A DNA stretch of 64,000 bases from Mycobacterium sp. DL440 (GCF_011745145.1 NZ_CP050191.1:3611227-3675226), one strand, 5' to 3'. Numbered from the stretch's first letter, positions 1-7,741 are shown. Translations and numbers: made by a program. Notes: generated by a model from the letters alone, not told the origin.

Positions 1-576
1 CTGAGTCGCCCGATCGTGGCGTTCGTCGGGCGCATCACCCGCCAGAAGGGCGTGGCCCACCTGGTGGCCGCGGCCCACCGGTTCAGCCCGGACGTGCAGC
101 TGGTGTTGTGTGCCGGCGCCCCCGATACCCCCGAGATCGCCGCCGAGGTGTCCTCAGCGGTGGCCGAGCTGGCCCGGGCCCGCACCGGCGTGTTCTGGGT
201 GCGCGAGATGCTGCCGATCAATAAGATCCGCGAAATACTCTCTGCTGCAACAGTTTTTGTATGTCCATCGGTGTACGAGCCGTTGGGCATCGTGAACCTG
301 GAAGCGATGGCGTGTTCGACACCGGTGGTCGCTTCAGACGTCGGCGGTATCCCCGAGGTTGTCTCCGACCGCCAGACCGGGCTGCTCGTGCACTACGACG
401 CCGGTGACCCGCGCTTCTTCGAGATGCGTCTGGCCGATGCGGTCAACTCACTCGTGGCCGAGCCGGAAACCGCCCGAAAGTACGGGGAGGCCGGACGTCA
501 ACGGTGCATCGCCGAATTCTCCTGGGCGCACATCGCTGAACAGACCCTGGAGATATACCGCAAGGTGTCCGCCTGA
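1..576 (+). CDS. glgA: Glycogen synthase-type GT4 glycosyltransferase, C-terminal part (partial)
   Basis: The frame is open from base 1, so the 5' end lies outside the window; about 191 residues remain. What is seen is the C-terminal nucleotide-sugar-binding half of a GT-B fold, family GT4 glycosyltransferase: a VAFVGRITRQKG strand-loop, then EPLGIVNLEAMAC, the E-x7-E motif that contacts the donor sugar nucleotide, then TPVVASDVGGIPEVV. This matches mycobacterial Rv1212c, annotated glgA but shown to act as GlgM, which makes maltose-1-phosphate from ADP-glucose for alpha-glucan synthesis. The neighbouring order (DUF3117, tag, DivIVA-like, gpgS, folP2) supports that identity. A perfect hairpin spans the stop codon. 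GT4 family is certain; the specific product is inferred from synteny. Confidence 0.88.
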   Translation: MSRPIVAFVGRITRQKGVAHLVAAAHRFSPDVQLVLCAGAPDTPEIAAEVSSAVAELARARTGVFWVREMLPINKIREILSAATVFVCPSVYEPLGIVNLEAMACSTPVVASDVGGIPEVVSDRQTGLLVHYDAGDPRFFEMRLADAVNSLVAEPETARKYGEAGRQRCIAEFSWAHIAEQTLEIYRKVSA

Positions 577-590
577 GCGGACACCTTGCG
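559..590. terminator. Bidirectional hairpin over the glgA stop codon
   Basis: A perfect 14-bp stem (559-572 with 577-590) closes a 4-nt loop that contains the TGA stop of the upstream gene. It sits between two convergent genes (stops at 576 and 597), so it can end transcription from both sides. There is no long T-run, which is usual for mycobacterial hairpin terminators. Confidence 0.7.
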
Positions 591-596
591 AGTCGA

Positions 597-764
597 TCAG
601 CTGGTGACGGCCTTGAGCTCGTCGCCCAGCGCAGCGGCCTCGTCGGGAGTCAGTTCGACAACGAGGCGCCCACCGCCTTCCAGCGGTACTCGCATAACGA
701 TTCCTCGCCCCTCTTTGGTTGCTTCCAGTGGACCGTCACCAGTCCGGGGCTTCATCGCCGCCAT
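597..764 (-). CDS. DUF3117 small conserved protein (Rv1211-like)
   Basis: A 55-residue protein starting MAAMKPRTGDGPLEATKEG and containing GRGIVMRVPLEGGGR, then an acidic C-terminus ending in LKAVTS. This is the DUF3117 family, which is nearly invariant across actinobacteria and lies next to glgA/glgC in mycobacteria. Function is unknown. The length matches the family exactly, and the start is fixed by the conserved N-terminal MAAMKPRT. It is transcribed convergently with the upstream glycosyltransferase. The 183 bp between it and the downstream tag stop (765-947) hold its promoter region; no further gene is visible there. Confidence 0.9.
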   Translation of the reverse strand: MAAMKPRTGDGPLEATKEGRGIVMRVPLEGGGRLVVELTPDEAAALGDELKAVTS

Positions 765-947
765 CGAGTGCTCCCTCCAACAGTGCCGACCCGTTTCAGC
801 GGGCCAGGTTGGGGCCGAAGCCGCCCACTCGTAGACGGCACCCGGCGTTGAACTGCTACTGAACTAGCCCTATTCTTCCTTATCCGCGGCGGCGGTTGTG
901 CAAAGACCCGTCGGATACCGACCGAAGGCATGTTTTACCGGTCACAC

Positions 948-1577
948 TTACTGCGCCGGGACCCAGCAGGCCGCGACATGGTCGTCGACCATCCCGGTGG
1001 CCTGCATCAACGCATATGCCGTGGTGGGGCCCACGAATTTGAAGCCTCGCCGCTTGAGTTCCTTGGCCATCGCGGTCGATTCCGGGGTCACCGCAGGCAC
1101 TTGGGCCAGGTCAGCGGGTCGCGGCCGGGCCGGCGGGGCGAATGACCACAACAGCTCGCTCAAGTCGACGTCGAGCTCGGTGACGGCCCTGGCGTTGGCG
1201 ATCGTTGCGACGATCTTGGCCCGGTTGCGCACGATGCCCGCGTCGGCCATCAACCGCTCGACGTCGTCGTCGGTGTACTTCGCGACCCTGGCCGCGTCGA
1301 ACCCGTCGAACGCGGCCCGAAAATTCTCTCGCTTTCGCAGAATCGTCAGCCAGCTCAACCCGCTCTGGAAGGCCTCCAGGCTGATCCGCTCGAACAGCGC
1401 ACCAGAATCCCGCAGCGGGTGGCCCCACTCGGTGTCGTGATAGTCGCGGTAGAGGGTGTCACCCGCGGCTGCGCTACTGGCTGAGACTGCCCAGCCGCAG
1501 CGGATGCGGCCATCGTCGGCGGTGCCGACAATCCGGTCATCGTCGGCGGTGCCGACAATCCCGCCATCGTCGGTCAT
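948..1577 (-). CDS. tag: DNA-3-methyladenine glycosylase I
   Basis: A helix-hairpin-helix base-excision glycosylase of 209 residues that removes 3-methyladenine from alkylated DNA. The core begins at about residue 26 (RCGWAVS) and continues with YRDYHDTEWGHPL, FERISLEAFQSGLSW, FDGFDAARVAKYTDDDVERLMADAGIVRNRAKI and the C-terminal FVGPTTAYALMQATGMVDDH with the zinc-ligand type Cys/His pattern of the Tag family. The first 25 residues are an unusual Gly/Asp/Ile-rich repeat (GTADDDRIV / GTADDGRIR) encoded by a 27-bp tandem duplication. The ATG overlaps the stop of the upstream DivIVA-like gene by 4 bp, so the two are probably translationally coupled. A shorter start just before RCGW is possible only with a non-AUG codon. 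Confidence 0.93.
   Translation of the reverse strand: MTDDGGIVGTADDDRIVGTADDGRIRCGWAVSASSAAAGDTLYRDYHDTEWGHPLRDSGALFERISLEAFQSGLSWLTILRKRENFRAAFDGFDAARVAKYTDDDVERLMADAGIVRNRAKIVATIANARAVTELDVDLSELLWSFAPPARPRPADLAQVPAVTPESTAMAKELKRRGFKFVGPTTAYALMQATGMVDDHVAACWVPAQ
1511..1574. repeat. 27-bp tandem duplication in the 5' end of tag
   Basis: Units lie at 1511-1537 and 1538-1564, differing only in the last two bases, followed by a 10-bp partial third copy (1565-1574). The 27-bp unit keeps the reading frame and adds nine residues per copy to the N-terminus of the Tag protein. Confidence 0.9.
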
Positions 1578-1945
1578 GGCTCCTCCGAGGTGCGGACTTC
1601 GCCTGCGGTGGCCGACACTTCCTCATCGGCACCGTCGTCGAAGTCGTCGGGCACACCGTACGCAGCGCGCACCGCTGCCAGCTCCCCGCGCACCGCGTCG
1701 AGTTCGCGGCCCAGCCGATCCAGCACCCAGTCCACCTCACTGGTCTTGTATCCGCGGACGACCTGGGCGAACTTGAGCGCATCGACATCGGCACCGGTGA
1801 CGCCCGAGGCCGGCAGGACAGTGGCGGTGGTGCCGCGAGGAAGCGGCGGCAACGTCTCACCGCGGCCGAAGATGACGCTGCCCAGCCCGAACAGCACCGT
1901 GGCCACCAGAACCAGCACCACTAGGTACAGCAGTATCAGTGTCAC
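1574..1945 (-). CDS. Membrane-anchored DivIVA-domain protein (Rv1209-like)
   Basis: A 123-residue protein with one N-terminal membrane helix (residues 3-26, TLILLYLVVLVLVATVLFGL) and a short cytoplasmic part containing the DivIVA-type segment VDALKFAQVVRGYKTSEVDW followed by VLDRLGRELDAVRGEL, predicted as a coiled coil. This is the small DivIVA-domain family found beside tag and gpgS in mycobacteria; the exact role is unknown, though the domain suggests binding to curved membrane or to Wag31/DivIVA at the pole. The last residues are acidic. It is upstream of tag with a 4-bp overlap and downstream of gpgS, separated by 126 bp that contain a long hairpin. Confidence 0.85.
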   Translation of the reverse strand: MTLILLYLVVLVLVATVLFGLGSVIFGRGETLPPLPRGTTATVLPASGVTGADVDALKFAQVVRGYKTSEVDWVLDRLGRELDAVRGELAAVRAAYGVPDDFDDGADEEVSATAGEVRTSEEP

Positions 1946-2003
1946 GCCCTCGATACTGCCTCACGCATGCGACACCTGGCGCAGTCGCACGTCGCCCTCC
2001 AGC

Positions 2004-2064
2004 GCCGAAACGGCATTCCGGCAGGCCTGTGCTCGAACTTTTCCTGCTGGAATGCCGTTTCGGC
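2004..2064. terminator. Long perfect hairpin 3' of gpgS
   Basis: Arms 2004-2019 and 2049-2064 pair perfectly (16 bp); inner bases 2020-2025 and 2043-2048 extend the stem to 22 bp with one G-U pair, leaving a loop of about 17 nt. It begins 7 bp past the gpgS stop on the minus strand and ends 58 bp before the next gene, so it most likely ends or processes the folP2-gpgS message. No T-run follows. A mobile palindromic repeat unit is the alternative. Confidence 0.65.
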
Positions 2065-2071
2065 CGGAAAA

Positions 2072-3022
2072 TCAGCGCGGGCGCAAGGTCACCATCGGCG
2101 GGCGGTCGGCCAGCGAGACCGACGACACCCGGGGGGTGAAGTCGTCACCGTCGGCGAAGAACTGCGTCAACCCGACGCCCGAATCGGCGATCCCGCAGCG
2201 CGACAACAGGGTCGCGATGACCTGTCGGCTCATCGAGGCCAGCTCGGTCAGCGGCCGGTTGCGGTGCGCCCGGACCCCCAGGTTCACCTGCGCGATGGCG
2301 TCCAGGCCAAGGCGGTCATAGGTGTCGACCAGCAGCCCGATCTCCACACCGTAGCCGGGGGCGAACGGCACCGAAGTCAGCAGTTCGCGGGTGCCCGCGT
2401 ACTCACCACCCAGCGGCTGGAGCACGCAATTGAGCTCGGGGCGCAGCGAAGCCAGCAGCGGGCGCGCCACCAACTCGGTGACCCGGCCGCCACCGTTGGC
2501 GTCCTCGGCGCCACTGACCTTGAGCGGCCGCCGGTAGAAACCCTTGACCAGGTGCACGCCGTCGGCCGTGAGCAACGGCCCGAGCAACTTGGGCACGAAC
2601 ATCGGATCGGGGTCGATGAGGTCGGAGTCGACGAAGACGATGATGTCGCCGGTGGCGGCGGCCAGCGACCGCCACAGCACCTCTCCCTTGCCCGGTTGCG
2701 GTGCGATCTCGGGCAGCGCCACTTCACGGCTGACGACCCGGGCTCCGGCAGCGACCGCGCGGATTTCGGTGTCGTCGGTGGAGCCCGAATCGAGCACGAT
2801 CAGCTCGTCGACCAGCCCGCCGAGCAGCGGGGTGATGGTCCCGACCACGGAGGCGACGGTTTCTTCCTCGTTGAGGGCAGGCAACACCACCGAGACGGTG
2901 CGGCCGGCCTTGGCGGCCTCAAGCTCGGCGATGGTCCAGCTCGGCCGGTTCCAGCTGTGGTCGGTCAGCCAGCGGTGGCCAACGACGCCTTCGACGAATG
3001 ACAGATCAGGCAGAGCGGTCAT
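2072..3022 (-). CDS. gpgS: Glucosyl-3-phosphoglycerate synthase
   Basis: A 316-residue GT-A, family GT81 glycosyltransferase that transfers glucose from a nucleotide sugar to 3-phosphoglycerate, the first step of methylglucose lipopolysaccharide synthesis. Visible motifs are SVVLPALNEEETVASVV (nucleotide-binding strand and NEE), VLDSGSTDDTEIRAV, the metal-binding DSD in IVFVDSDLIDPDP, GGGRVTELVARPLL, and the acceptor-side GYGVEIGLLVDT and NLGVRAHRNRPLTELASMSRQVI. The start is ATG at 3022, which overlaps the folP2 stop by 4 bp (ATGA); longer in-frame extensions upstream merely read folP2 antisense codons. Co-transcription with folP2 is the conserved mycobacterial arrangement. Confidence 0.95.
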   Translation of the reverse strand: MTALPDLSFVEGVVGHRWLTDHSWNRPSWTIAELEAAKAGRTVSVVLPALNEEETVASVVGTITPLLGGLVDELIVLDSGSTDDTEIRAVAAGARVVSREVALPEIAPQPGKGEVLWRSLAAATGDIIVFVDSDLIDPDPMFVPKLLGPLLTADGVHLVKGFYRRPLKVSGAEDANGGGRVTELVARPLLASLRPELNCVLQPLGGEYAGTRELLTSVPFAPGYGVEIGLLVDTYDRLGLDAIAQVNLGVRAHRNRPLTELASMSRQVIATLLSRCGIADSGVGLTQFFADGDDFTPRVSSVSLADRPPMVTLRPR

Positions 3023-3906
3023 GCCAGTCCCCTCACTGTTCGTGCGGGTGCCCGCACTCCCTGGATCGACGCGACCATCTCCAGCACGCGCCGTGTGGGT
3101 CCGACCTCGTGTACCCGGAACATGGCAGCTCCATCCGCGGCGGCCAGTGCCGTCGCGGCCAGGGTGCCCTCCAGGCGTTCGGTCAGATCCACACCCAGAG
3201 TCTCCCCGACAAAATCCTTGTTGCTCAGCGCCATCAGCACAGGCCATCCGGTCTTAACAAGATCTTTTACGTGACGCAACAAACTAAGACCGTGATGAGT
3301 GTTTTTACCGAAATCATGGGTCGGGTCGATCAAGATCCGGTCGCGCGGCACACCGGTTGCTACAGCTCGCTCGGCCGCGGCGGTCACCTCGGCGATGGCG
3401 TCGTCGACGACGCCGCGTTCGGTGATCCCGTAGTTCACCCGGAACGGCCGGGTACGCGGCACCGCGCCGCCGGTGTGCGAGCAGACCAGCCCGGCGCCGA
3501 ACTCGGCGGCCACCTCCGGCAGACCCGGGTCGGCACCCGCCCAGGTGTCGTTGATCAAATCGGCCCCGGCCGCACAGGCTTGCTTGGCCACCGCCGCGCG
3601 CCAGGTGTCAACGCTGATCAACTGGTCGGGGTAGGTGCCGCGCAGCCATTCGATGAAGGGCACGACGCGGGCGATCTCCTCTTGCGAATCGACCGGCCCG
3701 CCTGGACCTGCTTTGACCCCGCCCACGTCAATGACGTCGGCGCCCGCCTCGATGGCGCCGCGCGCTGCTTCTTTGGCCGCGTCGTCGGTGAAGGTGGCGC
3801 CGCGATCGTAGAACGAGTCAGGCGTCCGGTTGACGATCGCCATGATCAGCGCACGGTCACCCGCGACCGGGCGCCCGCAGAACAGGCCATTGCACGTCGA
3901 CAACAC
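3019..3906 (-). CDS. folP2: Dihydropteroate synthase paralogue FolP2
   Basis: About 295 residues of pterin-binding TIM-barrel: CGRPVAGDRALIMAIVNRTPDSF at the start, DVIDVGGVKAGPG, QLISVDTWRA, CAAGADLINDTW, LIDPTHDFGKNTHHG and FRVHEVGPTRRVLEM. It belongs to the FolP2 group, which in M. tuberculosis lacks dihydropteroate synthase activity and is encoded beside gpgS; its real role is unsettled. The start is not ATG: GTG at 3906 or TTG at 3903 are both close to a GGAGG sequence, and the spacing favours the TTG. Frames further upstream encode a Cys/Arg-rich tail unlike the family. It overlaps gpgS by 4 bp and is separated by 133 bp from fadD6. Confidence 0.9.
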   Translation of the reverse strand: MLSTCNGLFCGRPVAGDRALIMAIVNRTPDSFYDRGATFTDDAAKEAARGAIEAGADVIDVGGVKAGPGGPVDSQEEIARVVPFIEWLRGTYPDQLISVDTWRAAVAKQACAAGADLINDTWAGADPGLPEVAAEFGAGLVCSHTGGAVPRTRPFRVNYGITERGVVDDAIAEVTAAAERAVATGVPRDRILIDPTHDFGKNTHHGLSLLRHVKDLVKTGWPVLMALSNKDFVGETLGVDLTERLEGTLAATALAAADGAAMFRVHEVGPTRRVLEMVASIQGVRAPARTVRGLA

Positions 3907-4039
3907 GCCTCCATAGTGCCTGGTGCGGCATCCGCGACAACATTCCGCGCCGTATCCGCGTCGTTTTCCACCGAGGGGTCGAAACCGCCACGCTGTCGGC
4001 AACCCCGGAGTAGAAATCGGTGCGGAGTTGTGGGCTCGC

Positions 4040-5818
4040 CTACTTGGGCCGCTTACCGGCCGTCACTTCGTCGGGGTATTCGGGGTAGAAGGGCACGTAA
4101 CCCTCCTCGCGACCGGCCAGCACGTACAGCGGATCCTTGACGTCGGCGCCGTAGCCCTGTTTTCGCAAGTCGACCTTCTGACTCTTGAACGTCGAGGTGT
4201 GGGCCAGTTCGGAGACGACGCGGACGAACAGCGGCACGGCGTAGGCCGGCAAGTGCCGGGAGAACGCATCAGCGACCTCCTTGCCGTCGAACTCGTGGTC
4301 GGACTTGAGCTGCAATGCAGCCATGCCGGCGCGGCCACCCGCACCGGGCACCTCCACCCCGAACACCGTGCACTCGTCGACGCCCGCGTGCCCGGCGAGC
4401 GCGGCCTCGACCTCGGTGGTGGCCACGTTCTCACCCTTCCACCGGAACGTGTCACCGAGCCGGTCGGCGAATGCGGCGTGGCCCAGGCCCTGGGAGCGCA
4501 TCAGGTCGCCGGTGTTGAACCAGACGTCGCCTTCCTTGAAGGCGTCGCGGACAAGCTTCTTCTCGCTGGCGGCCTTGTCGGTATAGCCGTCGAACGGCTG
4601 CAGCGCATTGATCTTGGACAACATCAGGCCAGGCTCGCCGCGCTTGACCTTGCGCAACCGGCCGTCGGCGCCGCGGGCGGGTTCGCCGCTGTCGGCGTCG
4701 TATTCGACGAAGGCGACCGGGCTCGGGCAGATGCCGGTGGACTTCGACACGTTGAAGACGTTGACGAAGGCGGTGTTGCCCTCGCTGGCCGCGTAGAACT
4801 CGCACACCCGCGGGATACCGAACCGCTCGGTGAACTCGTCCCAGATAGCCGGGCGCAATCCGTTGCCGACGATGACGCGAACCTTGTGCGCGCGGTCGGT
4901 CGGCTTGGGCGGCTGGTTGAGCAGATACCCGCAGATCTCGCCGATGTAGACGAAGGCGGTCGCGCCGTAGGAGATGACCTCGTCCCAGAAGCGGGATGCC
5001 GAGAACGACTTGCCGAGTGCCAGCGCCGCACCCGAGTTCAGCGCCGAACCGACCGAGACGGTCAGGGCGTTGTTGTGGTAGAGCGGCAGGCAGCAGTACA
5101 GGGTGTCATCGCTGTGCAGCCGCAGGCCCAGGCCGCCGAATCCGGCCAGGGCGCGCAGCCAGCGGTAGTGCGTCATGACGCTGGCCTTGGGCATGCCTGT
5201 GGTACCCGAGGTGAAGATGTAGAAAGCCTTGTCCTTGGCCAGGACGGCCGACGCGCTGGCCGGGTTGGTGGTGGGCGCGGTGGCCGCCAGCCGACGCAGC
5301 TCATCGACCGTGATCAGTCCGTTGGCCTCGGCGCCGCATTCGGTGACGTGCTCGATCAGATCGGACTCGGCCACCACGGCAGCGGCGTTGAGCAGCCCGA
5401 TGCTGTGGGCCAGCACCTTGCCGCGCTGGTGGTAGTTGAGCATGCCTGCGACGGCGCCGCACTTGACCACCGCCAGCATCAGCAGGACGGCATCGGGCGA
5501 GTTGCGCAGCATCACCCCGACCACGTCGCCGTGGCCGACGCCTTTGGCGGCGAGGACGGCCGCATACCGGTTGACGGTCTCGTTGGCCTCGCGGTAGGTG
5601 ATGCGCTCATCGCCGAACTTGAGGAATACCCGGTCGGCGTACTGGGCGGCCCGCTCCTGGAACACCTTGCCGATCGACGTCTTGGCCGTCGGACGGGCCA
5701 TCATTCCGGTGACGACACCCCGCACGATGACCGGCGCATCCATCAGCAGACCGGGTACCTGGCTGGCGAGGTCGAGTAGGCCGACGCTGCTCCTGGTGCC
5801 CGATTTCTGGTCGGTCAT
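4040..5818 (-). CDS. fadD6: Very-long-chain fatty acyl-CoA synthetase FadD6
   Basis: A 592-residue adenylate-forming enzyme that activates long fatty acids to acyl-AMP and then acyl-CoA. Key motifs are YIFTSGTTGMPKASVMTH (AMP/ATP loop), the FATP/VLACS-type RVCEFYAASEGNTAF, VWFNTGDLMRSQGLG with the conserved TGD aspartate, FRWKGENVATTEVE and a C-terminal lid ending in VTAGKRPK. The FATP-type motifs place it with Rv1206 (FadD6) rather than with the soluble FadDs. Length matches the orthologue. It is alone in its transcript, 93 bp downstream (in its own direction) of the LOG-gene stop; that gap contains repeated GGTAAC/GTTACC words described separately. Confidence 0.94.
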   Translation of the reverse strand: MTDQKSGTRSSVGLLDLASQVPGLLMDAPVIVRGVVTGMMARPTAKTSIGKVFQERAAQYADRVFLKFGDERITYREANETVNRYAAVLAAKGVGHGDVVGVMLRNSPDAVLLMLAVVKCGAVAGMLNYHQRGKVLAHSIGLLNAAAVVAESDLIEHVTECGAEANGLITVDELRRLAATAPTTNPASASAVLAKDKAFYIFTSGTTGMPKASVMTHYRWLRALAGFGGLGLRLHSDDTLYCCLPLYHNNALTVSVGSALNSGAALALGKSFSASRFWDEVISYGATAFVYIGEICGYLLNQPPKPTDRAHKVRVIVGNGLRPAIWDEFTERFGIPRVCEFYAASEGNTAFVNVFNVSKSTGICPSPVAFVEYDADSGEPARGADGRLRKVKRGEPGLMLSKINALQPFDGYTDKAASEKKLVRDAFKEGDVWFNTGDLMRSQGLGHAAFADRLGDTFRWKGENVATTEVEAALAGHAGVDECTVFGVEVPGAGGRAGMAALQLKSDHEFDGKEVADAFSRHLPAYAVPLFVRVVSELAHTSTFKSQKVDLRKQGYGADVKDPLYVLAGREEGYVPFYPEYPDEVTAGKRPK

Positions 5819-5888
5819 GCGGTGTCCCCCTGCGCGTTGTTATGGGTCTCGAGATGGCTCTCGTGTGGCCAACACCATAGCCGCGCCT

Positions 5889-5921
5889 GGTAACCGCCGT
5901 TACCGCCGGTTCTAGGTAACC
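5889..5921. promoter_or_regulatory. GGTAAC/GTTACC repeats upstream of fadD6
   Basis: A 6-4-6 inverted repeat (GGTAAC at 5889-5894, GTTACC at 5899-5904) is followed by a further GGTAACC at 5915-5921 that overlaps the last codons of the LOG gene. On the minus strand these lie just upstream of TATGGT (5880-5875), a possible fadD6 -10 box. They could be an operator or a weak terminator for the LOG gene. Confidence 0.35.
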
Positions 5922-6478
5922 AGCTCGCACGCCTCGAGCGCGGCGGCGACCTCGTCGACCACGACCAACCGATCCAAGGCCGCCTCGCTCACGTAACCGG
6001 AGGCGACGAGCCCGCGCAACCACTTCAACAAGCCGTCGTAGTGGCCGAACGGGTCGAGCAGCACCACCGGCTTCTCATGCATCCCGAGATAGCCCGCCGT
6101 CCACGCCTCGAAGAACTCCTCCAGCGTGCCGATGCCACCGGGCAGCGCGATGAACGCGTCGGAGCGGTCCTCCATCTCCTTCTTGCGTTCCCGCATGGTG
6201 TCGGTGACCACGAGTTCAGCGGCGTCCACGTCGGCGAGTTCGCGGTGAACGAGCGCCTTGGGGATCACGCCGACCGTGTGGCCGTTGCTCGAGCGCGCCG
6301 CGCGGGCCACCGCACCCATGGCTGAGACGTTGCCACCGCCGGAGACCAATGTCCATCCGCGCTTGGCGATCGCCACTCCAACCTCACTGGCCAAGGCCAG
6401 CAGCTCGGGATGGGTCGGACCCGAGGCGCAATAGACACACACCGCAAACTCGCGGTCAGATTCACCGGACACGCACAC
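5912..6478 (-). CDS. LOG-family cytokinin riboside 5'-monophosphate phosphoribohydrolase
   Basis: A 188-residue Rossmann-like protein of the LOG (lonely guy) family, corresponding to Rv1205, which hydrolyses cytokinin nucleotide to the free base in M. tuberculosis. Diagnostic motifs are CVYCASG near the N-terminus, LVSGGGNVSAMGAVARAA, the catalytic/binding pair MRERKKEMEDRSDAFIALPGGIGTLEEFFE (PGGxGTxxE) and HEKPVVLLDPFGHYD. The start is GTG at 6478 or a second GTG two codons later; the ribosome-binding site is weak for both. It is divergent from the TetR gene; the 140 bp between them contain a 14-bp direct repeat. Confidence 0.92.
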   Translation of the reverse strand: MCVSGESDREFAVCVYCASGPTHPELLALASEVGVAIAKRGWTLVSGGGNVSAMGAVARAARSSNGHTVGVIPKALVHRELADVDAAELVVTDTMRERKKEMEDRSDAFIALPGGIGTLEEFFEAWTAGYLGMHEKPVVLLDPFGHYDGLLKWLRGLVASGYVSEAALDRLVVVDEVAAALEACELVT

Positions 6479-6516
6479 AACCTAGAGGGTGCCCGTGAAC
6501 CGCCGATGTCGGGTGG

Positions 6517-6550
6517 GCGATGTCCGTGGGGCGATGTCCGTGGGGTGATG
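6517..6550. repeat. 14-bp tandem repeat in the LOG-tetR divergent region
   Basis: GCGATGTCCGTGGG occurs at 6517-6530 and again at 6531-6544, with a partial third copy beginning GTGATGG. It lies about 70 bp upstream of the TetR start codon, where regulator binding would be expected. Confidence 0.6.
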
Positions 6551-6618
6551 GACTCAGCCCACCCGCGCGGGGAGACTGAACGGAACTCGGAGGACGATCC
6601 AGGTGACTGAAGACGGCA

Positions 6619-7308
6619 ATGACTGACAACGATGATCAACCGGCACGGTTGAGCCGCGAGTTCATCCTGGACACCGCGATCGAGCTGATCGACCGCGAAG
6701 GCCTGACCAAGCTGACCATGCGACGGCTGGGCACGGCCTGCGGTGTCGAAGCCATGGCGCTGTACCGCTATGTGCACAGCCGAGGCGATCTGCTGACCGG
6801 CGTGGTCAGCCACATCGTGGACCGCCTCTACTCCGATCAGCTCGCCGCGCGCCGGCAGGAAGACGGCTGGCAGGACTTCCTGCTGCGGCTGGGTCATGGC
6901 GTGCGGCAGATCGCCCTTGATCATCCCCAGGTGTTCCCGCTGGTGGCGACCGAGGCGCCGGAGGCTCCATGGGTGCGCCCTCCGCTGCGCAGCCTGCGCT
7001 GGATGGAGACCTTCCTGGAGACGCTGATCTCCTACGGGTTCGACGATGAGGCGGCCGTCGCTGCCTACCGGACGTACACCACGTTCCTGGTGGGGCAGTT
7101 GCTGCTCGAGGTGTCGGCACGTGGGGTCAGGCTCAGCCCGGACGAGGCGGCTCTCAACGACGAGCCGCGGCCCGATACGTCGCTGGCCGACTACCCGAAC
7201 CTGCGTCGGTTACAACCGAAGCTGGCCGAGGATCACAGCGCCGACGAGTTCGAGGAGGCGTTGGAGGCCCTGCTCGACCGCGTCGAAACCTGGCTGAACG
7301 GTAATTGA
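6619..7308 (+). CDS. TetR/AcrR-family transcriptional regulator
   Basis: A 229-residue regulator. Residues 12-58 form the TetR helix-turn-helix: SREFILDTAIELIDREG, LTKLTMRRLGTACGVEAMALYRYVHSRGDLL. The rest is a TetR_C-type ligand and dimerisation domain (FPLVATEAPEAPWVRPPLRSLRWMETFLETL). ATG at 6619 has weak upstream purines. A perfect 6-3-6 palindrome begins 9 bp past the stop and overlaps the promoter of the following STAS gene, so that gene and the ATPase after it are the most likely targets. The ligand cannot be told from sequence. Confidence 0.9.
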   Translation: MTDNDDQPARLSREFILDTAIELIDREGLTKLTMRRLGTACGVEAMALYRYVHSRGDLLTGVVSHIVDRLYSDQLAARRQEDGWQDFLLRLGHGVRQIALDHPQVFPLVATEAPEAPWVRPPLRSLRWMETFLETLISYGFDDEAAVAAYRTYTTFLVGQLLLEVSARGVRLSPDEAALNDEPRPDTSLADYPNLRRLQPKLAEDHSADEFEEALEALLDRVETWLNGN

Positions 7309-7316
7309 GCCGCGCT

Positions 7317-7346
7317 GTTTACAACGTAAACCAAGGCGGCTATCCT
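7317..7346 (+). promoter_or_regulatory. Sigma-70-type promoter with embedded palindromic operator
   Basis: The -35 box is TTTACA (7318-7323) and the -10 box TATCCT (7341-7346), with an exact 17-bp spacer. The palindrome GTTTACAACGTAAAC (7317-7331) covers the -35 box. The expected start point is about 7353-7357, at or just before the GTG start codon of the STAS gene (7357), so the mRNA would be leaderless or nearly so. The position right behind the tetR gene suggests that TetR is the repressor. Confidence 0.7.
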
Positions 7347-7356
7347 CGGCTGTACC

Positions 7357-7731
7357 GTGGAATCGAACCAGCACGATCACGAGCTGCACTGGATGGCTCG
7401 CACCGCACCCGAAGGCCTCATCGTTCAGGTCTTCGGACAGGTGGATGCCCACAACGAATCCACCTGGGAACGCATGCTCGGCGAGTCGGCGGCCGCCGCT
7501 TCCGATGGATCCTTGCTCATCATCGACGGCGGATCCCTGGATTTCATGGGCTGCGGGGCGCTGATCGCCCTGGCCAAGCAGGCCGTCGAGAGCCTCCAGC
7601 AAGGAGTCACCGTGCGGCTCGTCATCACCCAGTCGAGCATCCGGCGAATCATCGTTGAATGCGGTATGGACGACACGATCTCGGCGCACCCGGATGTCGA
7701 TTCGGCGTTGAAAGGCGACTGCCCACCATAG
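7357..7731 (+). CDS. STAS-domain protein (anti-sigma factor antagonist type)
   Basis: A 124-residue single STAS domain: GLIVQVFGQVDAHNESTWERML, then SLLIIDGGSLDFMGCGALIALAKQ and VTVRLVITQSSIRRIIVECGMDD. Classical antagonists such as SpoIIAA are switched by phosphorylation of a serine in a FxDSSGL loop. Here the loop reads FMGCGAL (residues 63-69), so the Asp is Gly and the serine positions are Cys66 and Gly67. It should therefore not be phosphorylated at the usual site. GTG at 7357 fits the promoter just upstream. The ATPase gene follows after 10 bp and is probably co-transcribed. Confidence 0.85.
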   Translation: MESNQHDHELHWMARTAPEGLIVQVFGQVDAHNESTWERMLGESAAAASDGSLLIIDGGSLDFMGCGALIALAKQAVESLQQGVTVRLVITQSSIRRIIVECGMDDTISAHPDVDSALKGDCPP

Positions 7732-7741
7732 GATTCGGTGG

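Noticed and set aside
3923..5779. 618-codon plus-strand open frame
   Set aside because: Exact antisense of fadD6, His/Gly/Val-rich with no domain; a codon-bias shadow.
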